In this document: positions 7,980 through 16,198 of the stretch, piece by piece
Position numbering within the stretch: the first letter of the stretch is position 1
How the letters are laid out: every line of letters starts with the position of its first letter
From: Rhodospirillales bacterium 69-11
GTDB taxonomy: Bacteria > Pseudomonadota > Alphaproteobacteria > Acetobacterales > Acetobacteraceae
Length of the DNA: 35,117 nt
NCBI GenBank assembly: GCA_001898425.1
Contig: MKTV01000070.1
Location: forward strand, 7,828 to 42,944
Reading direction: 5' to 3'
Translations under genes and position numbers: made by a program
Notes under the pieces: generated by a model
Told to the model about the DNA's origin: nothing
Database searches by the model: none
Seen by the model: the letters and a program-made list of their open reading frames with translations, nothing else

Positions 7980-8562
7980 GGGAGATCTCGGAAATCCGCA
8001 AAATGACCCCGCCACCACCGGTGCGGCTGGGCGTGGTTTCGACGCGCATGTGCCACCGGGCGGAGGCTGCCGTCAATTCGGACGAGGCGTTGGTGCCTTT
8101 CGGAAACAGGCACGTGCCGCTCGGCGCGAGAAGGGGCGCGGCGAGGTCGAGTAGATCTGCGAGCGGGGCGAGCGCGCGGGCGGTGATGAGCGGTGCCGGC
8201 GTCAGCGTGGCCTGCGCGATTCGCACCGCATGCACGCGCGCCGGGGCTCCGGTCACGCGCACGGCTTCGCGCAGGAAGGCCGCTTTGCGCTGGTCCGCCT
8301 CCGCCAGGTCGAATGCGATGCCCGTCTCCAGCGCGAGAATCAGACCGGGAAAGCCGGCCCCCGAACCGAGATCGATGGCGCGATCGACGCCCGGCGGGAT
8401 CAGGGCCGCGAGCTGCCGCGAGTCTTCGACATGGCGGCTCCAGATCGCCGCCTCATCCGCTCGCGAGATCAGGTTGACCGAGCGGTTCCATTTCAGCAGG
8501 AGGGCGACATAGGCCTGGAGCGCGGGTGACGCTCCACGTGGAGCGTCCGGATCAGGGCCCAT
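7960..8562 (-). CDS. rsmG: 16S rRNA (guanine-527-N7)-methyltransferase RsmG
   Basis: RsmG (GidB) methylates N7 of G527 in 16S rRNA; its loss gives low-level streptomycin resistance in several bacteria. The 200-residue protein has the NLISR.....WSRHVEDS segment (30-48) and the AdoMet-binding motif [12 protein letters not shown] (62-73), then the ITARALAPL segment. The start overlaps the end of mnmG by 11 bases and the stop lies inside the parA start region, so the four genes are tightly coupled. Codons 6 to 12 contain a perfect 20-bp palindrome centred on CACGTG that resembles parS, so this coding start probably also serves as a ParB site. Confidence 0.94.
   Translation of the reverse strand: MGPDPDAPRGASPALQAYVALLLKWNRSVNLISRADEAAIWSRHVEDSRQLAALIPPGVDRAIDLGSGAGFPGLILALETGIAFDLAEADQRKAAFLREAVRVTGAPARVHAVRIAQATLTPAPLITARALAPLADLLDLAAPLLAPSGTCLFPKGTNASSELTAASARWHMRVETTPSRTGGGGVILRISEISRVGSSS
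8528..8547. promoter_or_regulatory. parS: Candidate parS centromere site
   Basis: A perfect 20-bp palindrome with half-site GACGCTCCAC is centred on CACGTG and lies within the first codons of rsmG, about 0.55 kb upstream of parA and 3.7 kb from the putative origin. The inner bases CTCCACGTGGAG match the general parS pattern (TTTCACGTGAAA) apart from the outer arm bases. Both the position beside parAB and the perfect symmetry argue for a ParB nucleation site. I found no second palindrome of this quality in the window. Confidence 0.7.
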
Positions 8563-10423
8563 GGAGGGTCGCCCGCTTACGGACGTGGGCGGCCAAGGCC
8601 GCCAGCGCGGCCGGAGTCATGCCCTGGATCCGCGCCGCGCCCGCGAGCGAGGCCGGCTGCGTCCGCTGCAACTTGTCCCGCAACTCCGCCGAAAGTCCAC
8701 CGATCTCGTGGTAGGACAGGCCGGCAAGCGAGACCGCTTCCTCCCGGCGCACCGCCCGAATATCGGCGTCTTGCCGACGCAGGTATCCGGCGTAGCGCGC
8801 TTCGCTTTGGAGCTGTCCGGCGATGCGGGGCGGCAGGTCACGCAGCCATGGGAACGCGTCGCACATTGTGGACCAGGAGATGTCGGCGGTCCCGGCCAGC
8901 TCCATCACCGACCGCCAGCGGCCATCGGCGCGTATGGTGAGACCATGGGCGGCGAGATCGCGCGGCATCGCCCCGTCCTGGCCTGCCCGCGACACGGCCT
9001 GCCGGAACGCATCGGCATGGACCGAGAACGCCTCCGCGCGCGTCGGGCTGACGCACCCCCATGCCACGCCCTTCGCCGTCAGGCGCAAATCCGCATTGTC
9101 CGCGCGGAGGGTCAGGCGGAACTCCGCCCGGGACGTGAACATCCGATACGGCTCGCTGACACCCTGGGTAACGAGGTCGTCGACCAGCACACCGAGATAT
9201 GCCTCGGTTCGGTCGAGCGAGACCAGGTCCGCCCCGCAGGAACGCCGCGCGGCATTGACCCCGGCGAGCAGGCCTTGGGCCGCGGCCTCCTCGTATCCCG
9301 TCGTGCCGTTGATCTGCCCGGCCAGGAATAGCCCGGGGACGGCCCGCAGCTCGAGGTGGCGGTCCAGTGCGCGCGGATCGACGTAGTCGTACTCCACGGC
9401 GTAGCCAGGCCGGACGATGCGCGCATGTTCCAGGCCGGGGATCGAGGCAACGAGCCGGTGCTGTACGTCTTCCGGAAGGCTGGTGGAGATGCCGTTCGGA
9501 TAGACGAGGTCGTCGTCCAGCCCCTCGGGCTCAAGAAACACCGTGTGCCGTTCCCGGTCCGCGAAGCGCACCACCTTGTCCTCGATCGAGGGGCAGTAGC
9601 GCGGCCCGACCCCGCTGATCGCACCGACATGGATGGCCGATCGGTGCAGATTGTCCCGGATAATCCGGTGCGTGTCGGGCGTGGTGGCCGTCATGCGGCA
9701 GGCGATCTGGGGAGTCGCGATCCGCTCCGTCAACGTGCTGAAGGGTTCCGGGTCGGCATCGCCGTGATCGGGCGGAAGCGCCTCCCAGTCGATGCTGTCG
9801 CGCGCCAGGCGTGGCGGCGTGCCGGTCTTCAGGCGCCCGAGCGGCAGGCCCAGCCGGGTGAGCGTGTGCGCCAGGCCGATCGCGGGCGCTTCGCCGACGC
9901 GGCCTGCAGGGGTGCTCCAGTCGCCGATATGGATCATGCCCCGGAGGAACGTGCCGGTGGTCAGCACGCAGGCCCCGCAGCCAAGCCGGGTGCCGTCCGC
10001 ACAGACGACCCCGGAAATCCGCCCGTCATCGGCCAGGATCAGGTCCTCGACGGGGCTGGCGCGCACCTGCAGCCCGGCCTGGGCGGCCAGCATGCCCTGG
10101 ATGGCCGCCCGGTAGAGCCGCCGGTCGGCCTGGGCGCGCGGCCCCCGGACGGCCGGACCCTTGCTGCGGTTCAGCAGCTTGAAGTGGATGCCGGCCGCGT
10201 CGGCCGCGCGGCCCATCAGCCCGTCCAGCGCATCGATCTCGCGCACGAGATGACCCTTGCCGATCCCGCCGATCGAGGGATTGCAGGACATCTCCCCCAC
10301 CGTTTCGAGCCGGTGGGTCAGCAGCAGCGTGCGCGCCCCGCCGCGCGCGGCGGCCGCCGCGGCTTCGGTGCCCGCGTGCCCACCGCCGATTACGATCACA
10401 TCGAACGTCTCGTGCATGTCCAT
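8552..10423 (-). CDS. mnmG: tRNA uridine-5-carboxymethylaminomethyl modification enzyme MnmG
   Basis: MnmG (GidA) is the FAD protein that works with MnmE to install the (carboxymethyl)aminomethyl group on the wobble uridine of certain tRNAs. The 623-residue product has the FAD-binding [14 protein letters not shown] motif (GGGHAG at 13-18), the [15 protein letters not shown] motif with a conserved Cys (47), [10 protein letters not shown], and the [17 protein letters not shown] segment. Starting at 10423 (MDMHETFDV) gives the normal N-terminus and places GGAG four bases upstream; the ATG at 10417 is also possible, and the longer frame to 10459 is unlikely. mnmE, often next to mnmG, is not adjacent here. 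The 3' end overlaps rsmG. Confidence 0.97.
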   Translation of the reverse strand: MDMHETFDVIVIGGGHAGTEAAAAAARGGARTLLLTHRLETVGEMSCNPSIGGIGKGHLVREIDALDGLMGRAADAAGIHFKLLNRSKGPAVRGPRAQADRRLYRAAIQGMLAAQAGLQVRASPVEDLILADDGRISGVVCADGTRLGCGACVLTTGTFLRGMIHIGDWSTPAGRVGEAPAIGLAHTLTRLGLPLGRLKTGTPPRLARDSIDWEALPPDHGDADPEPFSTLTERIATPQIACRMTATTPDTHRIIRDNLHRSAIHVGAISGVGPRYCPSIEDKVVRFADRERHTVFLEPEGLDDDLVYPNGISTSLPEDVQHRLVASIPGLEHARIVRPGYAVEYDYVDPRALDRHLELRAVPGLFLAGQINGTTGYEEAAAQGLLAGVNAARRSCGADLVSLDRTEAYLGVLVDDLVTQGVSEPYRMFTSRAEFRLTLRADNADLRLTAKGVAWGCVSPTRAEAFSVHADAFRQAVSRAGQDGAMPRDLAAHGLTIRADGRWRSVMELAGTADISWSTMCDAFPWLRDLPPRIAGQLQSEARYAGYLRRQDADIRAVRREEAVSLAGLSYHEIGGLSAELRDKLQRTQPASLAGAARIQGMTPAALAALAAHVRKRATLHGP

Positions 10424-10563
10424 CCAGCTCCGCTTCCGCGCAGATGACGTGTGGGCCACCCCGGCATCAAGAGGTCTTCCGTGTTCGGACGATATCGGAC
10501 GTCATCCGTCACCCTTGACAGCGGGCCGGGCTCGGTCTGCGATCGGGGTCAACGGGAGGCACG

Positions 10564-11016
10564 ATGCCCCAGCTTTCGCTGCACAGTCCGATCGGCGACC
10601 TGACCCTGTCCGAGGAGGATGGCGCCATCGTCGCTTGCGATTGGGGCTGGGGCCGCGACCAGGACGCTACCACGCTCCTGCGGCAGGCCAAGGCGCAGCT
10701 CGACGCCTATTTCGATGGTGACCTGCAGAGCTTCGACCTGCCCTTGGCGCCCGCCGGGTCCGCCTACCGCCGTGCGGTCTGGCGCGCCCTCTGCGCCATC
10801 CCGTATGGTGAGACCCGGTCCTACCAGGACATTGCCGCAGTCGCCGGCGGGGCGGCCCGCTCCGTCGGGCAGGCCAATGGCAGCAACCCGATCCCCATTC
10901 TCATTCCCTGCCACCGCGTGGTCGCAAGCTCGCATCTCGGGGGCTACTCGGGCGGCGACGGACTTCCGACCAAGCGCTGGCTGCTCGCACTCGAAAGCCG
11001 CGGTCCCCTGATCTGA
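10564..11016 (+). CDS. ogt: Methylated-DNA-[protein]-cysteine S-methyltransferase
   Basis: This 150-residue suicide repair protein transfers the alkyl group from O6-alkylguanine (or O4-alkylthymine) in DNA to its own cysteine. The active-site motif PCHRVV is present with Cys116 as acceptor, preceded by VGQANGSNPIPILI with the conserved Asn hinge. The YRRAVWRALCAIPYGETRSYQDIA block is the arginine-finger and helix-turn-helix region. It is of the short Ogt type with no Ada regulatory domain. GGGAGG sits five bases before the ATG. It is divergent from mnmG across a 140-base spacer and reads in the same direction as the following oxidoreductase. Confidence 0.94.
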   Translation: MPQLSLHSPIGDLTLSEEDGAIVACDWGWGRDQDATTLLRQAKAQLDAYFDGDLQSFDLPLAPAGSAYRRAVWRALCAIPYGETRSYQDIAAVAGGAARSVGQANGSNPIPILIPCHRVVASSHLGGYSGGDGLPTKRWLLALESRGPLI

Positions 11017-11119
11017 GCCCACCGCGCGTGCGTTGCCCTGGGCGTTTGCCCCGCGCGCTGTTACCCCATGTGTCCTACCCCGCGCTGCGTCGCTCGCGGG
11101 CCGTTTGATGGAGAGTTCG

Positions 11120-12091
11120 ATGACCAAGGCCATCCGCGTTCACGTCCATGGCGGCCCGGAGGTGATGAAGTGGGAGGATGTGCCGACTCCCGAACCCGGC
11201 CCTGGCGAGGCGCTGGTCAAGCAGGAGGCCGTGGGCCTCAACTACATCGACGTGTATTTCCGCACCGGGCTCTACAAGGCGCCCGCGATGCCGCTGATCA
11301 TCGGCCAGGAAGGCGCCGGCACGGTCACGGCGGTCGGGCCGAACGTCACCCATGTCGCCGTCGGTGACCGCGTCGCTTATGCCGGCCCGATCGGCGGCTA
11401 CGCGACGGATCGCGTCATCCCTGCCGACCGCCTGGTCAAGCTGCCGGAGGCGATCCCCTTCCAGACCGCCGCCGCCATGATGTTGCAGGGCATGACCGCG
11501 CAATACCTGCTGCGCCGCACCTACCCGGTGAAATCCGGCGACACGATCGTCGTGCATGCGGCCGCGGGCGGCGTCGGGCTGATCATGTGCCAATGGGCCA
11601 AGCACCTTGGCGCCACCGTGATCGGCGTCGTCTCCAGCCAGCAGAAGGCGGAGCTCGCCCGCGCTCACGGCGCCACGCATACCGTCATCGGTGCCGCCGG
11701 CCTGCCGGCAGAGGTCAAACGGATCACCGGCGGCGCCATGGTGCCGGTGGTGTACGACAGCGTCGGCAAGGACACCTTCGCCCACAGCATCGACAGCCTC
11801 GCGCCGCTCGGTCTGATGGTGAGCTACGGCAACGCCTCGGGGCCCGTGCCGCCGGTCGATATCAGCATGCTGGCGACCAAGGGCAGCCTGTTCCTGACCC
11901 GCCCGACGCTCGCCACCTACACGGCCAAGCGCGCCGACCTCGAGCACGCGGCCGCCGATCTGTTCGACGTCGTCGCCAAGGGCGCGGTGAAGATCCAGGT
12001 CAACCAGACCTTCGCTCTGAAGGACGCCGCGGCCGCGCATATCGCGCTGGAAAGCCGGAAGACGACGGGCAGCACCGTCCTCATTCCCTGA
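11120..12091 (+). CDS. Quinone oxidoreductase (zeta-crystallin-like MDR family)
   Basis: The 323-residue product is a zinc-free medium-chain dehydrogenase/reductase of the NADPH:quinone reductase type. It has the GroES-like N-terminal fold with GLNYIDVYFRTGLY (39-52) and PLIIGQEGAGTV, the quinone-reductase signature around MMLQGMTAQYLLRRTYPV, and the nucleotide-binding motif HAAAGGVGLIMCQWAK (146-161). No zinc-ligand cysteines are seen. The ATG at 11120 has GGAG six bases upstream; an ATG at 11108 would add four residues. It follows ogt by about 100 bases. Its likely role is one-electron or two-electron reduction of quinones; the physiological substrate cannot be read from sequence. Confidence 0.92.
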   Translation: MTKAIRVHVHGGPEVMKWEDVPTPEPGPGEALVKQEAVGLNYIDVYFRTGLYKAPAMPLIIGQEGAGTVTAVGPNVTHVAVGDRVAYAGPIGGYATDRVIPADRLVKLPEAIPFQTAAAMMLQGMTAQYLLRRTYPVKSGDTIVVHAAAGGVGLIMCQWAKHLGATVIGVVSSQQKAELARAHGATHTVIGAAGLPAEVKRITGGAMVPVVYDSVGKDTFAHSIDSLAPLGLMVSYGNASGPVPPVDISMLATKGSLFLTRPTLATYTAKRADLEHAAADLFDVVAKGAVKIQVNQTFALKDAAAAHIALESRKTTGSTVLIP

Positions 12092-12221
12092 CGAACCGGA
12101 CATCGTCGCCGCGGTGCGGCCTGGCGGAGGGCACGGCTCACCCGTGCCGCGCCGGATCGTCCGTCCGGCAACCGCACCGGCCGCGCCGCGTTCCTTCCGG
12201 GTCATTCCGAGGGGACGAGCG

Positions 12222-12419
12222 ATGCCTTACGAACTCCGCCTGGGCGGCGAGACGCGCACCTTCGAAACCGAAGAGGATGCCGTGGCCTGCGCGCGCGACC
12301 TGATCCGCGCCAACGCGGATGCGCAGCCGGAAATCCGTGACCTGTCGACGGGCCACGCCGTGGCCCCGGGTGCCACGGCCAAGTCGCGGGACGAGCTGGC
12401 CAACAAGGTGGGGTTCTGA
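12222..12419 (+). CDS. Small conserved-looking protein of unknown function
   Basis: A 65-residue acidic protein (MPYELRLGGETRTFET...NKVGF) starts at 12222 after GAGGGGACGAGCG and ends with a TGA that overlaps the next gene by ATGA. The pattern of a short beta-rich start, an alpha helix (EEDAVACARDLIRAN) and a second strand segment suggests a compact folded domain. I do not recognise the family, and it has no signal or membrane segment. The tight coupling to the membrane protein that follows is the main reason to call it real. Confidence 0.7.
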   Translation: MPYELRLGGETRTFETEEDAVACARDLIRANADAQPEIRDLSTGHAVAPGATAKSRDELANKVGF

Positions 12420-12778
12420 TGAGCGCGAAGAAGCCGGTGTGGTTTCCGCTGCTGGGGCTGGGCTTCGCGCTCGCCGGGGCGGACAAGATGTTCGGCCAGT
12501 CCGGCTACCGGCGGCTATTCCGCCACCTCGGCCTCTCGGAGCAGGCCATGCGGGTGGTCGGCATGGGTGAGTTCGCCGGCGGGGTGCTCGTCTCCTCGGC
12601 ACATGGCCGCCGTCTCGGCGGGCTTCTTCTCACCATGGCTTCGACGGCCGTCCTGACCTCCGAACTGCGGAAAGGCACGGAGCAGCTCGCCATTCCGCGG
12701 GCGGCGCTGCTGCTGGCGGCGGTGGCGGCCGCGGCGATGCCCACGCCGTCCAGCCGGTCCCGCAGCGCAAAATCCTGA
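12419..12778 (+). CDS. Small DoxX-like membrane protein
   Basis: This 119-residue protein has an N-terminal hydrophobic helix (WFPLLGLGFALAGADKMFG), a middle segment with GMGEFAGGVLVSS, then helices around GGLLLTMASTAVLT and ALLLAAVAAAAM, giving about four short membrane spans. The GxxFxxAGxDKmxG-like start and the size resemble DoxX/SURF4-like proteins, but I place it by pattern only. It overlaps the preceding small gene by four bases (ATGA at 12418-12421), so the two form a unit. The Ser/Arg-rich tail (SSRSRSAKS) is probably cytoplasmic. Confidence 0.7.
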   Translation: MSAKKPVWFPLLGLGFALAGADKMFGQSGYRRLFRHLGLSEQAMRVVGMGEFAGGVLVSSAHGRRLGGLLLTMASTAVLTSELRKGTEQLAIPRAALLLAAVAAAAMPTPSSRSRSAKS

Positions 12779-12985
12779 TCGGAGAAGGCGTTCGCGCCGG
12801 AGCCGCTGATCACGCGTCGGCAACCTGGAGCATGTCGGGGAGACATGCCCCAGCGCTTGCCGTAGGCGGGACGTGATCGCGCAGGGTCGCGTCTGTTCGA
12901 CGCGTGTCGGGCTGAGAAATACGTCGCTTGAAATCCGCTGCCGAAACCGTCGGGAAGACGCGTGGCTCCAGCAGGGCCGTCGTGG

Positions 12986-13162
12986 TCAGTAGTCGCAGAA
13001 AGGCGAGCTCGGCCGGGTTCCCGGCCACCATTGGACGGCGGCTTGATACGCTTTCTGATGGTAGGCACAACGCCAGATCGGGCGTCCCGCGCCCCCGCGA
13101 CGGGGACTGAGCAGGCGAAGCCGGCGGGCTCGTAAGGCGGCTGCAAGATCGTTGATCGACAT
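12986..13162 (-). CDS. Small basic protein of unknown function
   Basis: A 58-residue frame starts at 13162 (MSINDLAAALRARRLRL) with AGGAGG seven bases before the ATG, one of the best ribosome sites in the window. The product is an Arg-rich amphipathic helix followed by a Trp- and Cys-containing tail (WRCAYHQKAYQAAVQWW) and ends in FCDY. I do not recognise it. The Arg-rich helix recalls small stress or DNA/RNA-associated proteins only in a general way. A promoter-like element lies about 85-110 bases upstream on the same strand. It could also be the surviving 5' end of a decayed gene, since a neighbouring frame continues to 12810. Confidence 0.45.
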   Translation of the reverse strand: MSINDLAAALRARRLRLLSPRRGGAGRPIWRCAYHQKAYQAAVQWWPGTRPSSPFCDY

Positions 13163-13245
13163 CGCTTTTCCTCCTGCCCGCATCTTCCCACGCCGGGTTG
13201 TGTCCCCAGTGTCATGGTCGCGACGGCAGCGTGATAAGATCGTGA

Positions 13246-13274
13246 AATCTATCTCGATCGCGAAATCTTGCCAA
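13246..13274 (-). promoter_or_regulatory. Sigma-70-like promoter for the small minus-strand gene
   Basis: On the minus strand TTGGCA (13269-13274, one mismatch to TTGACA) and TAGATT (13246-13251, two mismatches to TATAAT) are 17 bases apart and point toward the gene starting at 13162. The spacer overlaps a direct repeat, GATCGTGAAATCT at 13238-13250 and GATCGCGAAATCT at 13256-13268, placed 18 bases apart, which could be an operator. No experimental support can be read from the sequence. Confidence 0.35.
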
Positions 13275-13363
13275 GCACGGGATGACAAAGCGACGGTGGA
13301 CCGGTCCGCCTTCGCTCGCTAGGAGGTCCGAATGTCGCGCATGCGCGCGGCGGGAGGGTCGCC

Positions 13364-14851
13364 GTGTCCGCCTCGCCTCTCGGTCTGCTTCGTTCGGTGC
13401 GGCTGGGGCCGCTCACCCTCTGCCAGGCGTGCGGGGCGTTCAACGACAACCTGATCAAGAACGCCATGGTCGTCTTCGCGCTCTTCACGCTCGGCCAGGG
13501 AGGCGCCGGCCTCTCCGCACTGGCGGGCGCCCTGTTCATCGCGCCGTACCTGCTGCTCTCCGCCACCGCAGGCCAGCTCGCGGATTGCTACGTGAAATCG
13601 CACGTGATCCTGGTGACCAAGGTGGCCGAACTCGGCCTGATGCTGTTGGCCGGGGTGGCCTTCCTGACCGCCAGCGTGCCCGGCCTGCTCCTCGTGCTGT
13701 TCGGCCTCGGGGTGCAGTCGGCGATGTTCGGGCCGGTGAAGTATGGCGTTCTCCCTGAACTCCTCCCTTCGGACGAGCTGGTGGCGGGAAACGGCGTGAT
13801 CGAAGCCGGCACCTTCGTCGCGATCGTCGCGGGCACGGTGGTCGGGGGCAGCCTCGCCCTGCTCGAGTCCGGACCCGCCCTCGTCTCGGCGCTGGGCCTC
13901 GCGATCGCCGTCGTGGGCGTCCTGGCCGCGCGATGGATCCCCGAGCGACCGCCGGCGGATCCGCATTTGACCGTCGGACTGAAACCGGTGCGCGAGACCG
14001 CCCACCTGGTGCGGCAGGCCGTGGCCCACCCCACGATCCGCTCGTCGATTCTGGGAATCTCCTGGTTCTGGCTGATCGGCGCCACCCTGATGACGGAGTT
14101 CCCCGTCCTGGCGCGGGACACGATGGGCGCCAGCGGCAGCGTGCTCACCGTGTTCCTGACCGTCTTCGCCCTTGGCGTCGGCACCGGCTCGATCGGGGCG
14201 GCGCGATTGCTGCACGGCCAGGTCTCCGCCCGCTACGTGCCGCTGGCCGGCCTCGTGATCTCGATCTTCCTGTGGGATTTCGCCTCCGCCGCACACGCCG
14301 CCAGTGCTGCCGGCCTGCGGGACGCGGCCGCATTGGTCACTCATTGGGCCGGTGGCAGGATCCTGCTCGACCTGTTCGTGCTCGCCTGCGCGGGCGGGCT
14401 GTTCAGCGTCCCCCAGTATGCGCTCATGCAGGACGCCGCGCCTGTGGACCGCCGGTCGCGCACGATCGCCGCGAACAACGTGGTGAACGCGCTATTCATG
14501 GTGCTGGGCGCCGCCATCACCGCGGCCCTGGCGGGCGTCGGTCTCGACGCGCCGTCGGTCCTGCAGGCGGCCGCGTCGCCAATCTCCTGGTGGCGGTCGG
14601 CCTTGCGCGCGTCTGGTTGCCGCGGCTGTTCGGCGCGCAGCCCTGACGCGCTTGGCGGCAGCCGATCCCGTCAGCTCGAGATCGCCTCCAGGGCCAGCCC
14701 ACGGGTGCGCGGCCCGAACCCGCCGATGATCACCACCACGATCGCCATGGCGGCGGCGATGAAGGCGAACACGGCCATCACCCCGCCAAGGCCGAGGAAC
14801 ATGGCGATCGCGAGGCCAGACAGCGCCGCGGACAATCGGCTCCAGGCATAG
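13364..14851 (+). CDS. LplT-like MFS transporter, C-terminus frameshifted
   Basis: The product is a major facilitator protein of the lysophospholipid-transporter (LplT) group, which moves lyso-lipids across the inner membrane for re-acylation. The diagnostic start CGAFNDNLIKNAM (23-35) and the GPVKYGVLPELLP motif are present, with about eleven hydrophobic helices. A GTG start at 13364 has GGGAGGG five bases upstream. From about 14567 the frame appears broken: frame 0 continues into low-quality Ser/Arg-rich sequence to 14851, antisense to the next gene. The adjacent frame instead reads a proper last helix, GRVANLLVAVGLARVWLPRL, and stops at 14646. One lost base in the GCGGCCGC stretch would explain this. 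No acyltransferase domain is fused. The gene either lacks helix 12 or carries a sequencing error. Confidence 0.8.
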   Translation: MSASPLGLLRSVRLGPLTLCQACGAFNDNLIKNAMVVFALFTLGQGGAGLSALAGALFIAPYLLLSATAGQLADCYVKSHVILVTKVAELGLMLLAGVAFLTASVPGLLLVLFGLGVQSAMFGPVKYGVLPELLPSDELVAGNGVIEAGTFVAIVAGTVVGGSLALLESGPALVSALGLAIAVVGVLAARWIPERPPADPHLTVGLKPVRETAHLVRQAVAHPTIRSSILGISWFWLIGATLMTEFPVLARDTMGASGSVLTVFLTVFALGVGTGSIGAARLLHGQVSARYVPLAGLVISIFLWDFASAAHAASAAGLRDAAALVTHWAGGRILLDLFVLACAGGLFSVPQYALMQDAAPVDRRSRTIAANNVVNALFMVLGAAITAALAGVGLDAPSVLQAAASPISWWRSALRASGCRGCSARSPDALGGSRSRQLEIASRASPRVRGPNPPMITTTIAMAAAMKANTAITPPRPRNMAIARPDSAADNRLQA

Positions 14852-16053
14852 ACGAAGCCCACGGCGCGCGAGCGGATGCGCGTCGGGAACAGCTCCGCCT
14901 GGTAGTTGTGGAAGGCGAAGGACAGCCAGTTGTTGCACAGGGTGACGAGCACGCCGCAGGCGATCAGCGCCGCTGCCCCGCTCTGTGAGGCGAATGCCAG
15001 TCCAAACACCGCGATACCCAAGGCGGCGAGGCAGATCTGCCACTTCCGCTCCATCCGGTCCGCAATCAGCGCTCCCAACAGCGGGCCGATCGGATTGGCG
15101 ATGGCGATCACGAACGCATAGGCCAGGCTGGTGGTGACCGTGATGCCCTTGGCGATCAGCAGCGTCGGCACCCAGGCGGCGAAGCCGTAATAGCCGAAGG
15201 TCTGGAAGAAGTTGAACACGGACAGCAGGACGGTGCGCTTGGCATAGGGCGGCTGCCAGAGTTCGGCGAAGCTGTTCGAGCCCTCCTCGAGAGCCGTCAC
15301 CGCCTGGGGCGCCGGCAGCGGGCCGGTCTCGGCCGACACCTTGGCCTCGATGTCGGCCATGATCGCCTCGGCCTCGCTGTAGCGGCCGTGCCGCGCGAGC
15401 CAGCGGGGCGATTCCGGCAGCTCCCGCCGCAGCCACCAGACCACCAGCGCGCCGGCGGCCCCGATGCCCACCACCCATCGCCAATTGTCCGGGCCGAGTG
15501 CCCAGGCGAGGAAGGCGACCAGGGGAACCGCGCAGAAGCCCACGAACTGGCTGAAGGCGAACGCCTGGCCGCGCTCGTTCCGGGGGATCAGTTCGGAGAC
15601 GTAGGTGTCGATCGTCACCAACTCCACCCCGATGCCGATACCGGCGATGAAACGCCATAGGTCGACGCCGAACCCGGTGGTCTGGAACGCCATGATCAGC
15701 GTCGCGGCGGAGTACCAGAGCAGGGAGAAGGTGAACACGAAGCGCCGCCCATAGGCGTCGGCCACCCATCCGAACGCGATCGTCCCGACGAAGAGGCCGG
15801 CGAACAGGGCGAACACGAACGTGCCAGGGCCGGCGACGTGCAGGGGCTCCAGCACGCCGAAAATGCCCAGGGACTCCCGTGTGAACAGCCCATGCCGCGC
15901 CATGCCGGGCACGACATAGGCCGTCAGGAACAGGTCGTAGAGCTCGAAGCAGGCGCCGAGCGATATGAGGGTGATGAGCCACCAGACGTGGCGGGCGCGG
16001 GGCAGTCGGTCGAGCCGTGCGGCGATGGCGCCGGCCGTTGTCGAGGCGCTCAT
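14671..16053 (-). CDS. MFS transporter, sugar-porter/metabolite:H+ symporter type
   Basis: This 460-residue protein has twelve predicted membrane helices and the MFS hallmarks: [10 protein letters not shown] between helices 2 and 3 (95-104), [25 protein letters not shown] in helix 4 to loop 4-5, and [12 protein letters not shown] before the central loop, as in the sugar porter and metabolite:H+ symporter families. ELYDLF in helix 1 (Glu37, Asp40) is typical of proton-coupled symporters of organic acids or aromatic compounds. GGAGGG stands six bases before the ATG. The gene converges on the LplT-like gene and diverges from hslV. The substrate cannot be assigned from sequence or neighbours. Confidence 0.9.
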   Translation of the reverse strand: MSASTTAGAIAARLDRLPRARHVWWLITLISLGACFELYDLFLTAYVVPGMARHGLFTRESLGIFGVLEPLHVAGPGTFVFALFAGLFVGTIAFGWVADAYGRRFVFTFSLLWYSAATLIMAFQTTGFGVDLWRFIAGIGIGVELVTIDTYVSELIPRNERGQAFAFSQFVGFCAVPLVAFLAWALGPDNWRWVVGIGAAGALVVWWLRRELPESPRWLARHGRYSEAEAIMADIEAKVSAETGPLPAPQAVTALEEGSNSFAELWQPPYAKRTVLLSVFNFFQTFGYYGFAAWVPTLLIAKGITVTTSLAYAFVIAIANPIGPLLGALIADRMERKWQICLAALGIAVFGLAFASQSGAAALIACGVLVTLCNNWLSFAFHNYQAELFPTRIRSRAVGFVYAWSRLSAALSGLAIAMFLGLGGVMAVFAFIAAAMAIVVVIIGGFGPRTRGLALEAISS

Positions 16054-16160
16054 GCAGTTCCCTCCCTCGGGGCTTGTGCGCGGCGATCCTGTTCAGGCAT
16101 TCCCGTGTCGCGCATGTCACGATCGGGTGATGAGGCGCCCCGGCAACGTCGGACGATGGA

Positions 16161-16189
16161 CTTGCCGAGGGGCGAACGGCGCGCCATCT
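16161..16189 (+). promoter_or_regulatory. Heat-shock (sigma-32) type promoter of hslVU
   Basis: CTTGCCG at 16161-16167 and CGCCATCT at 16182-16189 are separated by 14 bases, close to the RpoH consensus CTTGAAA-N11-16-CCCCATNT. The -10 element ends nine bases before the hslV ATG, so transcription would start at or within a few bases of the start codon. No Shine-Dalgarno sequence precedes that ATG, consistent with a leaderless or near-leaderless message. Confidence 0.55.
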
Positions 16190-16198
16190 AGGCCCGTC

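Larger units (their letters stand above)
12779..13363. other. Spacer with one small minus-strand gene
   Basis: The 585 bases between the DoxX-like gene and the LplT-like gene hold one short minus-strand reading frame with an excellent ribosome site (12986-13162), a promoter-like pair at 13246-13274 and a 13-base direct repeat at 13238-13250 and 13256-13268 differing at one base. A minus-strand frame at 12810-13070 has an Arg-rich product I do not recognise and is not called. The rest (12779-12985) shows nothing identifiable. Confidence 0.5.

Noticed and set aside
7155..8018. The longer start of ParA at 8018
   Set aside because: It would overlap rsmG by 59 bases and add 13 residues with no ribosome site. 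The GTG at 7979 gives the usual distance to the P-loop.
8109..8118. GGCACGTGCC palindrome as a second parS
   Set aside because: It is only 10 bp and lacks the pyrimidine arm pattern (TTC or CTC before CAC). It lies inside rsmG coding sequence, and short palindromes with CACGTG are common at this GC content.
13332..13454. Short 40-codon frame after AGGAGG overlapping the LplT-like gene start
   Set aside because: The ribosome site is strong, but the product is Cys/Arg/Ser-rich with no motif and out of frame with the transporter. It could be a leader peptide, but nothing else supports it.
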